Positions 16,733 to 25,447 of a stretch of 64,000 bases of DNA are shown here, piece after piece. Made by a program: the position numbers and the translations under genes. The DNA comes from JAMXLG01 sp963818925 (GTDB taxonomy: Bacteria > Vulcanimicrobiota > Vulcanimicrobiia > Vulcanimicrobiales > Vulcanimicrobiaceae): assembly GCA_963818925.1 (NCBI GenBank), contig CAWFTN010000001.1:1240001-1304000 (forward strand), written 5' to 3'. Every line of letters starts with the position of its first letter. The stretch's first letter is position 1. The notes under the pieces are model-generated. The model was given only the letters and a program-made list of their open reading frames with translations, was not told the DNA's origin and searched no databases.

Positions 16733-17778
16733 TCTATACCGGCGCTCATCACGGGGAATACGACGAAAACGCGTCGCGGGCAACGTTGCCCGAACAACTC
16801 GGCGCCGAAGGCGTGCGCCTGATGATTGCCGACGGCATCGTCTTGCTCGCGCTCGTCGGTCTCTCGGTTCCCTTCGGCGCAATACGCGGCGCATGGCTCA
16901 CCGTCTTCACAATTTTCGTCTGCGGCGCGCTGCTCGGACGCTACCGGAAATCCATCGCCCCGACGCCGCACGATGAGTGGTACTCGACCATTTCCGTGAC
17001 GTTCGTTGCAGCGGTCGTATCGGTCGTTCTCGTGCCGCTTTTCGTCGTTCCATGGTGGATCTGCGGGGCAGTCCTCGTCGCATGGTCGGTCGTCGGCGGC
17101 GCTGCTGCGGCCGCGCTGACGCTGCACCGGCGCGGCAAGGAGCCCGCAATTGCGACGGCGAGCTTCCTCACTGCCATCAACCGCCGGCGCCCGCGAAATC
17201 CGCTCGTGCGAACGACGATCGCCGCGATGGACTTCGTGTTCGCCGCGTGCGCAACGATCGTACTCTCGCCGCTGCTCGTGATCTGCGCGATCGCGGTGGC
17301 GGTAGACCGCGACGGGCCGGTGCTCTTTCTGCAAAATCGCGTGGGCGTCGATGGTCGCGAATTTCGGATGTTCAAGTTCCGGACGATGCGTGTCGGTTCA
17401 GGCAACGAGTGGGCGAACGCCGAGCATGACGATCGCGTGACGCGCGTCGGACGCTTCCTGCGCCGCACGTCGCTCGACGAATTGCCGCAGCTCTGGAACG
17501 TGTTGCGCGGCGAAATGTCTCTCGTCGGTCCACGTCCCGAAATGAGCGAGTACGCCGATCACTTCGTCCGCACCGTGCCGTTCTACGAAGACCGCCAAGC
17601 CGTTCCGCCCGGGATCACTGGATGGGCACAGGTCGAATACGACCGCAACTTCGCGCCGGCTGAGTTCGAGAACGTGCTTCCGTACGATCTGTTCTACGTC
17701 GGTAACTACTCCGTCTCGCTCTATCTGTTCTGTTTGATCAAGACCGTCTTCGAGGTGCTGCGCCATCGTGCTGTCTAG
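16729..17778 (+). CDS. Undecaprenyl-phosphate sugar-1-phosphate transferase
   Basis: 349 residues. Four predicted membrane segments in the first 135 residues lead to a fifth re-entrant helix (FVFAACATIVLSPLLVIC, near residue 170). The catalytic domain of the PF02397 family follows, with FKFRTM, RVGRFLRRTSLDELPQLWNV, GEMSLVGPRP and PPGITGWAQV all present. It starts each repeat unit by moving a sugar phosphate from a nucleotide sugar to undecaprenyl phosphate at the inner face of the membrane (WcaJ/WbaP-like). It overlaps the preceding gene by 4 bases and the next by 11. Which sugar is added is unknown. Confidence 0.93.
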   Translation: MIYTGAHHGEYDENASRATLPEQLGAEGVRLMIADGIVLLALVGLSVPFGAIRGAWLTVFTIFVCGALLGRYRKSIAPTPHDEWYSTISVTFVAAVVSVVLVPLFVVPWWICGAVLVAWSVVGGAAAAALTLHRRGKEPAIATASFLTAINRRRPRNPLVRTTIAAMDFVFAACATIVLSPLLVICAIAVAVDRDGPVLFLQNRVGVDGREFRMFKFRTMRVGSGNEWANAEHDDRVTRVGRFLRRTSLDELPQLWNVLRGEMSLVGPRPEMSEYADHFVRTVPFYEDRQAVPPGITGWAQVEYDRNFAPAEFENVLPYDLFYVGNYSVSLYLFCLIKTVFEVLRHRAV

Positions 17779-19225
17779 CGCGCGCCGGGTCAACATGCTC
17801 TCCAGCGCACGGCGTATGCGGGCGACGATCGCTTCGCCCGGTGTCGTCGTCTCGGCGATTCTCGTCGTACTCTGCGTGCTAGCGGCATTCGGTGCCGTTG
17901 CGCTCGCCGGAACGAAGATCGGGATCGCGCTCGCGCTGCTCGTTGCAATCGGACCCGTCGCTATCTACCTTGCGATGACGGCGCCGCTGATCTTTCCGTT
18001 CGGCCTGTTCGCGATCATGGTTCCGTTCGACAATCTGCTTTCGATTCACGCATTCGGAACCGTCACGAAGCTGCTCGCGATCTGCTGCGCTGCCGCGATT
18101 GCGGTGCGGCTAGTCCTCACACGGCGCTACGTCATCCCCGACAAAGCGGTGCTCGCATGGCTGCCGTTCTTGTTGCTCGCGATTTCGTCGCTCGTGTGGG
18201 CGATCGATCCGATGAACGGCGTCACAGGCGTCCTTTCGCTCTTCGAACTCTTTGCGCTCTACGCGCTGCTGTCGTTTCTCCCGGTCGACCGAAAAACACT
18301 GGGAATTGTGATTCTCACGGTGATTGTCGGTGGCATTTTGGCGGGCGCTTACGGCGCGTACCTGTTTCACAAGGGCGTGGACGTATCGGTCGACTCGCGT
18401 TTGATCGTTCAGACGCAGAATGCCTCAATCGATCCCAATCACTTCGCAGCCGCGCTCCTATTGCCACTCTCGCTGGCGCTCGTCGCGTTCGTGGAAGCAC
18501 GGCGCTTCCTAACGCGCACGTTCGCCATCGGTGCTCTTGCATTCATTGGGTTAGGGCTGCTTGTTGCCGGCTCACGCGGCGGCTTGCTCTCAGCGGCCAT
18601 CATGATCGTCTACATGACGATTCGTTCGCGCAAACGCATCGCGCTGCTCGCTTTGACGATCGGCGGCGGAGCGATCGGTCTCGCGGCATTCGGTCAACAC
18701 ATCGTCAATCGATTCAACCAGATTGCCGACACGGGCGGTGCCGGGCGGTTGGGCATTTGGAAAGTCGGAGTCGCGGCGTTCTCGCGTCATCCGATCCTTG
18801 GTTCGGGCGCTGGAAACTTCACGAATGCGTACAATGACGCGTTCCTCAGCGTGCCGGCGTTCGCGTCGATGCGCGTCGTCGAAGGTGCGCATTGGAGCAT
18901 CGCACCGCATAGCAACGTGATACTCGTGATGGTGGAACTGGGTGCGCTCGGCTTGATCGCGCTCTTGTACGGGTGGTGGATGCAATACCGTTCGATGCGA
19001 GCGGTCGGCGAGACATCGGATCTCTATCCGCTGCGGATCGCGCTCGAGGCTGCCGTGATCGGTCAATTCGTCGCCGGGCTTTTCCTCGGCACGCTTACCT
19101 ACAAATACCTGTGGCTCACATTCATGCTGACAATGCTCGTGCGAAATGCCGAGCTTGACAAAGGAGGTCCCCCGCGTGAGGGCGTCGTTTCTCCCCTATT
19201 GCAAACCGCAACTCGGCGAATTTGA
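17768..19225 (+). CDS. O-antigen ligase/polymerase-like membrane protein (Wzy or WaaL type)
   Basis: 485 residues with ten or more hydrophobic segments and a long loop near residues 330-400 (RLGIWKVGVAAFSRHPILGSGAGNF pattern), the Wzy_C signature (PF04932) of polymerases and ligases. It would join repeat units outside the membrane. The first residues repeat themselves (MLSSARR, then MLSSARR again), so translation may begin at the GTG at 17768 or the ATG at 17795. Neither has a strong ribosome site, and coupling to the upstream gene is likely. The gene extends over the start of the aminotransferase at 19176. Confidence 0.87.
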   Translation: MLSSARRVNMLSSARRMRATIASPGVVVSAILVVLCVLAAFGAVALAGTKIGIALALLVAIGPVAIYLAMTAPLIFPFGLFAIMVPFDNLLSIHAFGTVTKLLAICCAAAIAVRLVLTRRYVIPDKAVLAWLPFLLLAISSLVWAIDPMNGVTGVLSLFELFALYALLSFLPVDRKTLGIVILTVIVGGILAGAYGAYLFHKGVDVSVDSRLIVQTQNASIDPNHFAAALLLPLSLALVAFVEARRFLTRTFAIGALAFIGLGLLVAGSRGGLLSAAIMIVYMTIRSRKRIALLALTIGGGAIGLAAFGQHIVNRFNQIADTGGAGRLGIWKVGVAAFSRHPILGSGAGNFTNAYNDAFLSVPAFASMRVVEGAHWSIAPHSNVILVMVELGALGLIALLYGWWMQYRSMRAVGETSDLYPLRIALEAAVIGQFVAGLFLGTLTYKYLWLTFMLTMLVRNAELDKGGPPREGVVSPLLQTATRRI

Positions 19226-20351
19226 GATCGACTCGATCGCCACGTCGTTCCGAAACGGCTGGTTGACGAGCGGTCCGAACGTCAAAGAGTTTGAACGCGA
19301 GTTCGCCGAGCGTTGCGGCGTCGAGCATGCAATCGCGCTCAACAGCTGCACTGCAGCACTCCACGTTGTCCTGGCGGCGCTGGGCGTCGGGCCGGGCGAC
19401 GAAGTCATTACGCCCTCGCTGACGTTCGTCGCGGGCGCGCAATCCACGCTGGAACTCGGCGCGACGCCGGTCTTCGCCGACATCGATCCGCAGACGCTTT
19501 CGGTCACACGGGAAACGATCGAGGCGGTCGTAACGGAGCGCACGAAGGCCATCATCAGCATGCCCTACGGGGGACGTCCGCTCGGCATCAAAGCGATCGC
19601 GGAATTCGCGCGTGAGCGCGGCATCGCGTTGATCGAAGATGCAGCGCACGCGGCGGGCATGCTCGATGAAGGCGAATGGGCCGGAACGCGAAGCCACGCG
19701 GCCGCGTACAGTTTTTATGCTACAAAGAATTTGACGAGCGCTGAAGGCGGCATGCTGGTGACGAACGACGCGTCGCTCGCCGAACGCGCACGAATCCTCG
19801 GTCTGCACGGGATGAGTAAAGATGCATGGAAGCGCTACACCGCCGCGGGTTCATGGCGCTACGACGTTCTCGCCCCGGGATTCAAGTACAACTTGGCCGA
19901 TCCGTTGGCCGCACTGGGACGAACGCAGCTTGGCCGCCTGGATGAGATGCAGCTGCGTCGGCACGAGCTTGCGGCGCGTTTCCACGCCGGCATTGCCTCC
20001 ATGCCGGGCGTGTCGATGCAAGCGCTGCCGGAACGCAGCGGCGACGTGCATAGCTGGTGCATGTTCGCCATCATGGTTGACGAGGCGAAGACGGGCGTTA
20101 GCCGCGAGCGAGCGATCGAACTCATGACCGAGCAGAACGTCGGGACCGCCGTGCACTACGTTCCGACGCATCTCTTCACGGCCTACCGGTCGTTGCAACG
20201 ATCGCCGCTACCTGAAACTGAACGTGTGTGGCAGCAGCTCGTCTCGTTGCCGCTCTTCCCTGCGATGACGGATGAAGACGCGGATGACGTCCTCAATGCC
20301 CTCGAGACAGCCGTCTCCCCCAAAGTGTTCGCTACCGGGCGAGCCGTGTAA
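19176..20351 (+). CDS. DegT/DnrJ/EryC1 family sugar aminotransferase
   Basis: 391 residues from the GTG at 19176. AAAGGAGG at 19160-19167, with eight bases between, decides this start over an upstream ATG at 19146. LNSCTAALHVVLAALGVGPG, TFVAGAQSTLELGATPVFADID, LIEDAAHAAGM and SFYATKNLTSAEGG follow the family pattern. The Lys in ATKNLT should bind pyridoxal phosphate. It transfers an amino group to a keto sugar nucleotide, implying that the polysaccharide contains an amino sugar. It is the last gene before the terminator at 20396. Confidence 0.92.
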   Translation: MRASFLPYCKPQLGEFEIDSIATSFRNGWLTSGPNVKEFEREFAERCGVEHAIALNSCTAALHVVLAALGVGPGDEVITPSLTFVAGAQSTLELGATPVFADIDPQTLSVTRETIEAVVTERTKAIISMPYGGRPLGIKAIAEFARERGIALIEDAAHAAGMLDEGEWAGTRSHAAAYSFYATKNLTSAEGGMLVTNDASLAERARILGLHGMSKDAWKRYTAAGSWRYDVLAPGFKYNLADPLAALGRTQLGRLDEMQLRRHELAARFHAGIASMPGVSMQALPERSGDVHSWCMFAIMVDEAKTGVSRERAIELMTEQNVGTAVHYVPTHLFTAYRSLQRSPLPETERVWQQLVSLPLFPAMTDEDADDVLNALETAVSPKVFATGRAV

Positions 20352-20395
20352 TCCGCACCATTTGACCCTTTAGTCCCAGGCCACCTGAGCACAAA

Positions 20396-20427
20396 GGCGC
20401 GTAGTCGTAGGAACTGCGCGTCTTTTT
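20396..20427 (+). terminator. Rho-independent terminator of the first exopolysaccharide operon
   Basis: A 10-bp stem with two wobble pairs (20396-20405 with 20413-20422), 7-base loop, then TTTTT at 20423-20427. It begins 45 bases after the aminotransferase stop. The rest of the gap 20352-20646 shows no clear gene. Confidence 0.8.
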
Positions 20428-20646
20428 CTTGTGCCCGGTCCTAGTGCACAATCCAATTATGCCGAAGAGGTTGCTCGCCTACACCCCAACGCCTAGCGCT
20501 GTGTTAGTCTTTTTGCAGTAACGGCTTGGCGAAATTCGAGGAAAAACCCGGAACTACCCCAGATGGGGAAGGTATGTTTTGCCAATAAGCGGGTACAGTC
20601 GCCAACGTCGGAAGTTTTTGGTTTGCTACGCGAAAGGATCATCCAC

Positions 20647-21288
20647 GTGCTCACTGCGGTTGACTCTATTCGACTATACGTCGTTGAAGGCCAAGTGCTC
20701 TTTGCGAAAGCCCTATGCCAAGTCTTTGCATCCGAGCGCAATCTCGAAATTGTCGGCGATTCGCAAACAATAAACGAGCAAGCGATTGCGAAGGCGCGTC
20801 CCGATGTGGTTATCCTCGATCTCGACGGTGGTCTGCCGGGCGTGGTCGAGTCGTTGGAGATGTGCCGCCGCGCCGTTCCCGACGCGAAGATTTGTGCCCT
20901 CAGCATGCGGCCTGCACCGGAAATCATGAATCGCTGCCTATCCGCCGGCGCCGAAGGCTACATCATCAAGGATGTGACGCCTGCCGAGCTGATCCGTGCG
21001 GTGCGCCTCGTGGCCGCCGGCGAGACCTACGTCGACCCGCGCGTTGCGGGCGGCTGGTTGCGGCGCCGATCGATGACGTCGCGGCGCAGCGATCTCAATG
21101 AACTCTCGGTTCGCGAAACTGAAGTCATCAGACTGATCGCTGAAGGCCTCTCGAACAAGGAAATCAGCGCGCGTCTCAATCTCTCGGAAAAGACGATCAA
21201 AAACCACATCAGCCGAATCTTCTCGAAGCTGAACATCTACGCGCGCACGCAGGCGGCGGTTCACGCGATTAAACTGGGTCTATTGTAA
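20647..21288 (+). CDS. NarL/LuxR-type response regulator
   Basis: 213 residues from the GTG at 20647, chosen for an AAAGGA site eight bases upstream; an ATG at 20563 would add 28 residues. The receiver domain (about 5-125) has the phosphate-accepting position as Asp58 in VILDLD and the conserved Lys109 in YIIKD. The usual acidic pair is reduced to a single Glu14 in YVVEGQ, so phosphorylation may be weak or absent. The C-terminal HTH (about 148-210) is canonical: LSVRETEVIRLIAEGLSNKEI, LNLSEKTIKNHISRIFSKL. No partner kinase is encoded nearby. It lies between the two exopolysaccharide gene groups and is a likely regulator of them. Confidence 0.88.
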   Translation: MLTAVDSIRLYVVEGQVLFAKALCQVFASERNLEIVGDSQTINEQAIAKARPDVVILDLDGGLPGVVESLEMCRRAVPDAKICALSMRPAPEIMNRCLSAGAEGYIIKDVTPAELIRAVRLVAAGETYVDPRVAGGWLRRRSMTSRRSDLNELSVRETEVIRLIAEGLSNKEISARLNLSEKTIKNHISRIFSKLNIYARTQAAVHAIKLGLL

Positions 21289-21294
21289 CGAGCC

Positions 21295-21367
21295 TGGGGG
21301 CAGGCGGAAGGCCGTTGGTCTCAATGAGATCTGCCCCAAAATCCCCGACCAAGCGCCCCCTACGGCC
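21295..21367 (+). other. Structured leader before the lipoprotein gene
   Basis: TGGGGGCAG (21295-21303) can pair with CTGCCCCA (21331-21338). GGCCGT and TTGGTC (21310-21320) can pair with GACCAA (21347-21352) and ACGGCC (21362-21367). The two helices interleave, so they exclude each other or form a pseudoknot. It lies after the regulator stop and 36 bases before the ATG at 21404. A T-run is absent. Confidence 0.4.
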
Positions 21368-21403
21368 GTGTTCGGAATAGTGTAAACGTCGTTAGCTAGA
21401 CTC

Positions 21404-22312
21404 ATGAAAATAAACACTCGCGCGTCGCTCGCCGCTGCGTCGACGCTCATGCTCACAGCTCTCTTAGCCGCATGCGGCGGTGGCGGTGGCGGTGGCACGA
21501 CGCCCCCCACCAACGGCGGCGGCGGTGGCGGGTCCACCCCGGCTCCTCCGAACACGACGCCCACACCGCCCGGTAGCACACCGGGTCCCGGCAGCACGCC
21601 GACGCCCACGCCTACGGCATCGCCGGGCGGCACTGGAACGGTCACGATTTCCGGCAAAGCGCTCGCAAACGCGACGGTTGTGTTCACGTGCGGATGCACC
21701 GGTGACGGCGGCAAGATCACCACGAACGCCAGCGGGCAGTACAGCGTCGGATTCAGCGCACCATCGGTCGCGAACCCCGGTCAGAAGTACTCGCCGACGC
21801 TTGGCAACCTGATGATCGTCGGCTATGCGCCGTCGTCGCAGACGCAAACATGGACCATGATGTTCCTCGGCTCGACGCCGTCGCACGATCTCAATTTGTC
21901 CTCGACGCCGAATAATGCGTCGGCGAACGTTTCGGACACCGCAAGCACGGCAGCTGCGCTCTACGTGTACTACGCGGCGGCGACCCAATTGAAGGCAAGC
22001 GTTACCGACCGCACGTTCAACTGGTTCAACTTCAACACGATCGCGCAGTTCGCACAGCACCTTCGTGCCGGCCAAGGCTTGACCGCCGCCGAGACCAAGC
22101 TGCTCAACGATATCACGGCGCAGCAGACGGCCGGTAAGAGTCTCTTCCCGGGCAGCAAGCTGCCGACTTGGAACGCAGTCTCGACCGACGGCCTCAATTC
22201 GACGGTTACAAACGATCTGAGCGCAGTCGCGAGCGGTGGCATCAGTGCAGATGGCACTCTACCGACGCCTTGCCCGAGTGCTGGCAGTTGCACCGGCGCT
22301 CCCACGCCTTAG
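21404..22312 (+). CDS. Secreted lipoprotein with Gly/Pro/Thr linker and carboxypeptidase-regulatory-like domain
   Basis: 302 residues. The signal peptide ends LLAAC, with Cys24 as lipid site, followed by seven glycines and a Pro/Thr/Gly-rich linker to about residue 75. Then comes GTVTISGKALANATVVFTCG and TTNASGQYSVGF, the pattern of carboxypeptidase-regulatory-like beta domains. The C-terminal 150 residues are not recognised. It lies in the exopolysaccharide region just before the export genes, so a role at the cell surface is likely, but no enzyme motif is seen. It does not belong to the Cys-rich family at 1-9572. Confidence 0.8.
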   Translation: MKINTRASLAAASTLMLTALLAACGGGGGGGTTPPTNGGGGGGSTPAPPNTTPTPPGSTPGPGSTPTPTPTASPGGTGTVTISGKALANATVVFTCGCTGDGGKITTNASGQYSVGFSAPSVANPGQKYSPTLGNLMIVGYAPSSQTQTWTMMFLGSTPSHDLNLSSTPNNASANVSDTASTAAALYVYYAAATQLKASVTDRTFNWFNFNTIAQFAQHLRAGQGLTAAETKLLNDITAQQTAGKSLFPGSKLPTWNAVSTDGLNSTVTNDLSAVASGGISADGTLPTPCPSAGSCTGAPTP

Positions 22313-22334
22313 GCCACCCGAGCACTGAAGATTG

Positions 22335-22367
22335 AGTCGCCTGGGTCACACATGCACCCAGGCGACT
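22335..22367 (+). other. Strong hairpin between the lipoprotein and export genes
   Basis: A perfect 12-bp stem (22335-22346 with 22356-22367) with a 9-base loop lies 22 bases past the lipoprotein stop and 17 bases before the start at 22385. No T-run follows, so it may stabilise mRNA ends or attenuate rather than terminate. Confidence 0.6.
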
Positions 22368-22384
22368 TCGATAGGATAGGAGAC

Positions 22385-23266
22385 ATGAAGCACCACGCCC
22401 GCCTATTCGTGGCGATCGCCCTGTTCTTCGCGACTGTATGCGCGACGCCGCCACAAGAAATGATTCACCCCGGCGATCAGCTCAGTGTGACCGTTTACGG
22501 CCAGCAGACGCTCTCGCAGAACGTTACCGTGCTGCCCGACGGTTCGATCGAGTATCCGCTGATCGGCCGCGTACAAGTCGGCGGCCAATCCGTCGACGAC
22601 GCGACGAAATCCATCTCCACCAGGCTGGGAAAATACGTCCGGCATCCCTACGTGACCGTTGCGATCTCGCAATTGGGTCAGCCCGAAGTGCTGGTCCTCG
22701 GTGACGTAAAGACGCCCGGAAAATACCAACTCCGCGCAGATGCCAAAGTAACGGATGCTATCGCTGCAGCCGGCGGTATTGCGGATCAAAATGGTGCCTT
22801 GCCGGACGCACGCGTGTCCGACGCGCAAGGACAGATCGAAAACGTGTCGCTTCAGAAGTTACTACATGACGGCGATACCTCACTGGACCGTCCAGTGGGC
22901 GAAGGTTCGGTCGTGTACGTTCCCGGTCCGACGTTGATGAACGTCGTCGTTACCGGTGCGGTCGATCATCCGGGCGAGATTCAAGTCTCGCAAGGCGATC
23001 GACTCTCCATGGCAGTCGCGAAAGCCGGCAACAGTTCGTCATCGAACGCGGATTTGAATAATATTCGCGTGTTGCGCACTGGCCCGGACGGCAAGCCGCA
23101 AGAGTACACGGTCAATCTCTATCAAGCGTTGGAAAAGGGAGATTCGAGCGCCGACATCGTCTTGCAAAAAGGCGATGAGGTTTACGTTCCGCAGTCCCGC
23201 AAGGGAAATGTATGGTCATCTGCGGGAAGCGGAATTCTCTACGTCCTGAGCCGTCTGATCCCATAG
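22385..23266 (+). CDS. Wza-like polysaccharide export protein
   Basis: 293 residues from the ATG at 22385 with AGGAGA just upstream; a longer frame from 22352 lacks this. A signal peptide (LFVAIALFFATVCA) is followed by the Poly_export domain (MIHPGDQLSVTVYGQQTLS, then VLPDGSIEYPLIGRVQVGG). Two SLBB repeats follow (EVLVLGDVKTPGKYQL and NVVVTGAVDHPGEIQV). A hydrophobic C-terminal segment (GSGILYVLSRLIP) resembles the outer-membrane helix of Wza. It forms the outer channel for polysaccharide export and works with the Wzc-like protein encoded 7 bases downstream. Confidence 0.92.
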   Translation: MKHHARLFVAIALFFATVCATPPQEMIHPGDQLSVTVYGQQTLSQNVTVLPDGSIEYPLIGRVQVGGQSVDDATKSISTRLGKYVRHPYVTVAISQLGQPEVLVLGDVKTPGKYQLRADAKVTDAIAAAGGIADQNGALPDARVSDAQGQIENVSLQKLLHDGDTSLDRPVGEGSVVYVPGPTLMNVVVTGAVDHPGEIQVSQGDRLSMAVAKAGNSSSSNADLNNIRVLRTGPDGKPQEYTVNLYQALEKGDSSADIVLQKGDEVYVPQSRKGNVWSSAGSGILYVLSRLIP

Positions 23267-23273
23267 GAGAGCA

Positions 23274-25445
23274 ATGAACTCGTTATACAGCCCGCCGCAA
23301 GTCGCGCTCCCCGGCGGAGTGGAACCCTCCGCGGTCATGAACGAGCGGCAAACGGAACTCGCGTCGTTCTGGCGGATGCTCGTGCGCCGTCGCATGACGG
23401 TGCTCAAGATCTTCGTCGGCTTCGTGGTTCTCGTCGCGATCGGCACACTGTTATGGCCGAAGCAATACACGTCGACGATTAAGGTGATCGCCGGTAATTC
23501 GAACGGTCCTGGAAGCGCGACCGCGCAGGGCACGGACCTTCCGGTCCTTAACGCGATGCTCATCGCGAGTGGAACGCAAACGTCGGAGACGTATGCGGAG
23601 TTATTTAAGGAAAACCCCGTCGCCGGCAAAGTGATCCAACAACTTGATTTGAAGACCGGTCCTTCGACGCTGCTGACCCACGTCAACGTGCAGCCGGTCA
23701 CGAACACGAATATTCTGACCGTGGCCGTGACGTGGCCGGATCGCGATAAATCCGCAGCGATTGCAAATGCATTCGGTCAAGCGATCGTCGACCGTCAGCG
23801 CGAACTGGTCTCTAGCCAGGCGAACGCGGCGATCACGTCGTTGAAGCAACAGCTGCCCGAAGCGCAAGCGCGCATGAACAGCGCGCAGAACAAGCTTGCG
23901 TCGTTCGAGGCGCAGCATCGCATTGCGAACATTGACGAGCAGACGCAGAACACGATCACGTCGATGGCCGCTCTCGACTCGAAGATCGGCCAGGTGCAAG
24001 CCGACCAACGTCAAGCCGCGGCGCAGCTCGCCTCGGCGCAGTCCCAGCTCGCCGGCATCGCCCCGACGATCACGGGCAACACCACCGTTTCGGAAAATCC
24101 GGTAGTAGCGCAGATGCAACAGCAACTGACCCAAGTCGAAGTGCAGCTGCAGCAGGCCGAGCAACAGTTTACCGATCAGCACCCGACGGTGATTGCACTC
24201 AAACAACAGAAGGCGCAACTCGAAGCTGCTATCACGAAACAACAGCAGACGGTGGTGTCGGGCGAAAGCAAGATCCCGAATCCGATTTATCAGCAGCTTG
24301 CGCAGTCGGCCGCAAGTTATCGCTCGCAAATGGCGTCCGATGCGGCTCAAGTGACCGAGCTTCAGAGTCAGCGGAAAGCGATGGAACCTGCGCTCGCGGC
24401 ACTTCCGCAGCAAACGGCGCAGCTTGCGAATCTTCAACGCGATGCAAAGGCAGCGGAAGACGTCTACAGCGCGTTGCAGCAGAAATACGTCAACGCGCAA
24501 GTCGCATCGGAAACAGCTCTTTCCGACGTGACGATCACGCAGCCGGCGTCGGCGGCGGACGCGCAAGTACGTCCAAGCCTTATGCTCAACATGCTGATCG
24601 CGATCGTGCTGGGCGCCGTGCTCGGCGTGACCGGTGCGCTCCTGCTCGACTACTTCGATAACTCGATTCGCGACGAACGGGAAGTAGAAGAAGAACTCGC
24701 GCTGCCGCAACTCGGAACAATTCCGCTCGTACAACTTCGCAACGGCGAGCCGATCGTGCCCTGGGTGAAAGCGCTCGCACTCGAATCGTTCCTGCAACTT
24801 GTCACGAACATCAAGTACGCGACGGACCAGCCGCTGCGGTCGCTTGCCGTGTTGAGTCCAATGCAGGGCGACGGAAAGTCCACGACCGCGCTCAATATCG
24901 CGCTTGCGCTCAATGAGATGGAAGGCAAGGTGCTGCTGATCGATGCGGACCTGCGCCGTCCGTCACTCCACGCGAAGTTGCGCTTGTCGAACGACCGCGG
25001 GCTCTCGGACGTGCTCGTCGGACGCGCGACGATCGAATCGGCGATTCAACTCGACGAGAAGAGCCGTCTTGCGGTGATGACGAGCGGGACCGCGGCACCG
25101 AATCCGATCAAACTGCTCGAATCGCAGAACTTCGATCGACTTCTCGAAAAACTGTACGAGCAGTACGAAACGATCGTGTTCGATGCGGCCGCGCTGGTCG
25201 GCAATGTCGATTCGGCAGTACTCGCCCGTCGCGTGACGGGGACCGTGCTCGTCGTTTCGCAGGGATCGACAGATCTTCGCGAGGCGAGCGTTGCAATGCG
25301 CAGGCTCTCGCGGATGGGTGTACGCAATGTGCTCGGCTTTGTCCTCAATCGTGTCGAGGCGCGCCGCGCGGATTACTCGCCGTATGGAAACGACGCACCG
25401 CAACTCTACTCAGATGACGCTCCTATCGTCGCGACGCCGCAATAA
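23274..25445 (+). CDS. Wzc-like chain-length regulator with tyrosine-kinase domain
   Basis: 723 residues. The Wzz domain has one membrane helix near residues 45-62 (ILKIFVGFVVLVAIGTLL region) and a long Gln/Ala-rich coiled coil at about 180-430. A second membrane helix lies near 440-465. The cytoplasmic BY-kinase domain has Walker A GDGKST (Lys535) and Walker A' LLIDADLRRPS (Asp557). The usual DTPP of the Walker B strand is replaced by VFDAAALVG. The C-terminal tail has only three tyrosines (DYSPYGNDAPQLY), fewer than in Escherichia coli Wzc, and no low-molecular-weight phosphatase is encoded nearby. It controls chain length and export together with the Wza-like protein. Confidence 0.9.
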   Translation: MNSLYSPPQVALPGGVEPSAVMNERQTELASFWRMLVRRRMTVLKIFVGFVVLVAIGTLLWPKQYTSTIKVIAGNSNGPGSATAQGTDLPVLNAMLIASGTQTSETYAELFKENPVAGKVIQQLDLKTGPSTLLTHVNVQPVTNTNILTVAVTWPDRDKSAAIANAFGQAIVDRQRELVSSQANAAITSLKQQLPEAQARMNSAQNKLASFEAQHRIANIDEQTQNTITSMAALDSKIGQVQADQRQAAAQLASAQSQLAGIAPTITGNTTVSENPVVAQMQQQLTQVEVQLQQAEQQFTDQHPTVIALKQQKAQLEAAITKQQQTVVSGESKIPNPIYQQLAQSAASYRSQMASDAAQVTELQSQRKAMEPALAALPQQTAQLANLQRDAKAAEDVYSALQQKYVNAQVASETALSDVTITQPASAADAQVRPSLMLNMLIAIVLGAVLGVTGALLLDYFDNSIRDEREVEEELALPQLGTIPLVQLRNGEPIVPWVKALALESFLQLVTNIKYATDQPLRSLAVLSPMQGDGKSTTALNIALALNEMEGKVLLIDADLRRPSLHAKLRLSNDRGLSDVLVGRATIESAIQLDEKSRLAVMTSGTAAPNPIKLLESQNFDRLLEKLYEQYETIVFDAAALVGNVDSAVLARRVTGTVLVVSQGSTDLREASVAMRRLSRMGVRNVLGFVLNRVEARRADYSPYGNDAPQLYSDDAPIVATPQ

Positions 25446-25447
25446 GC

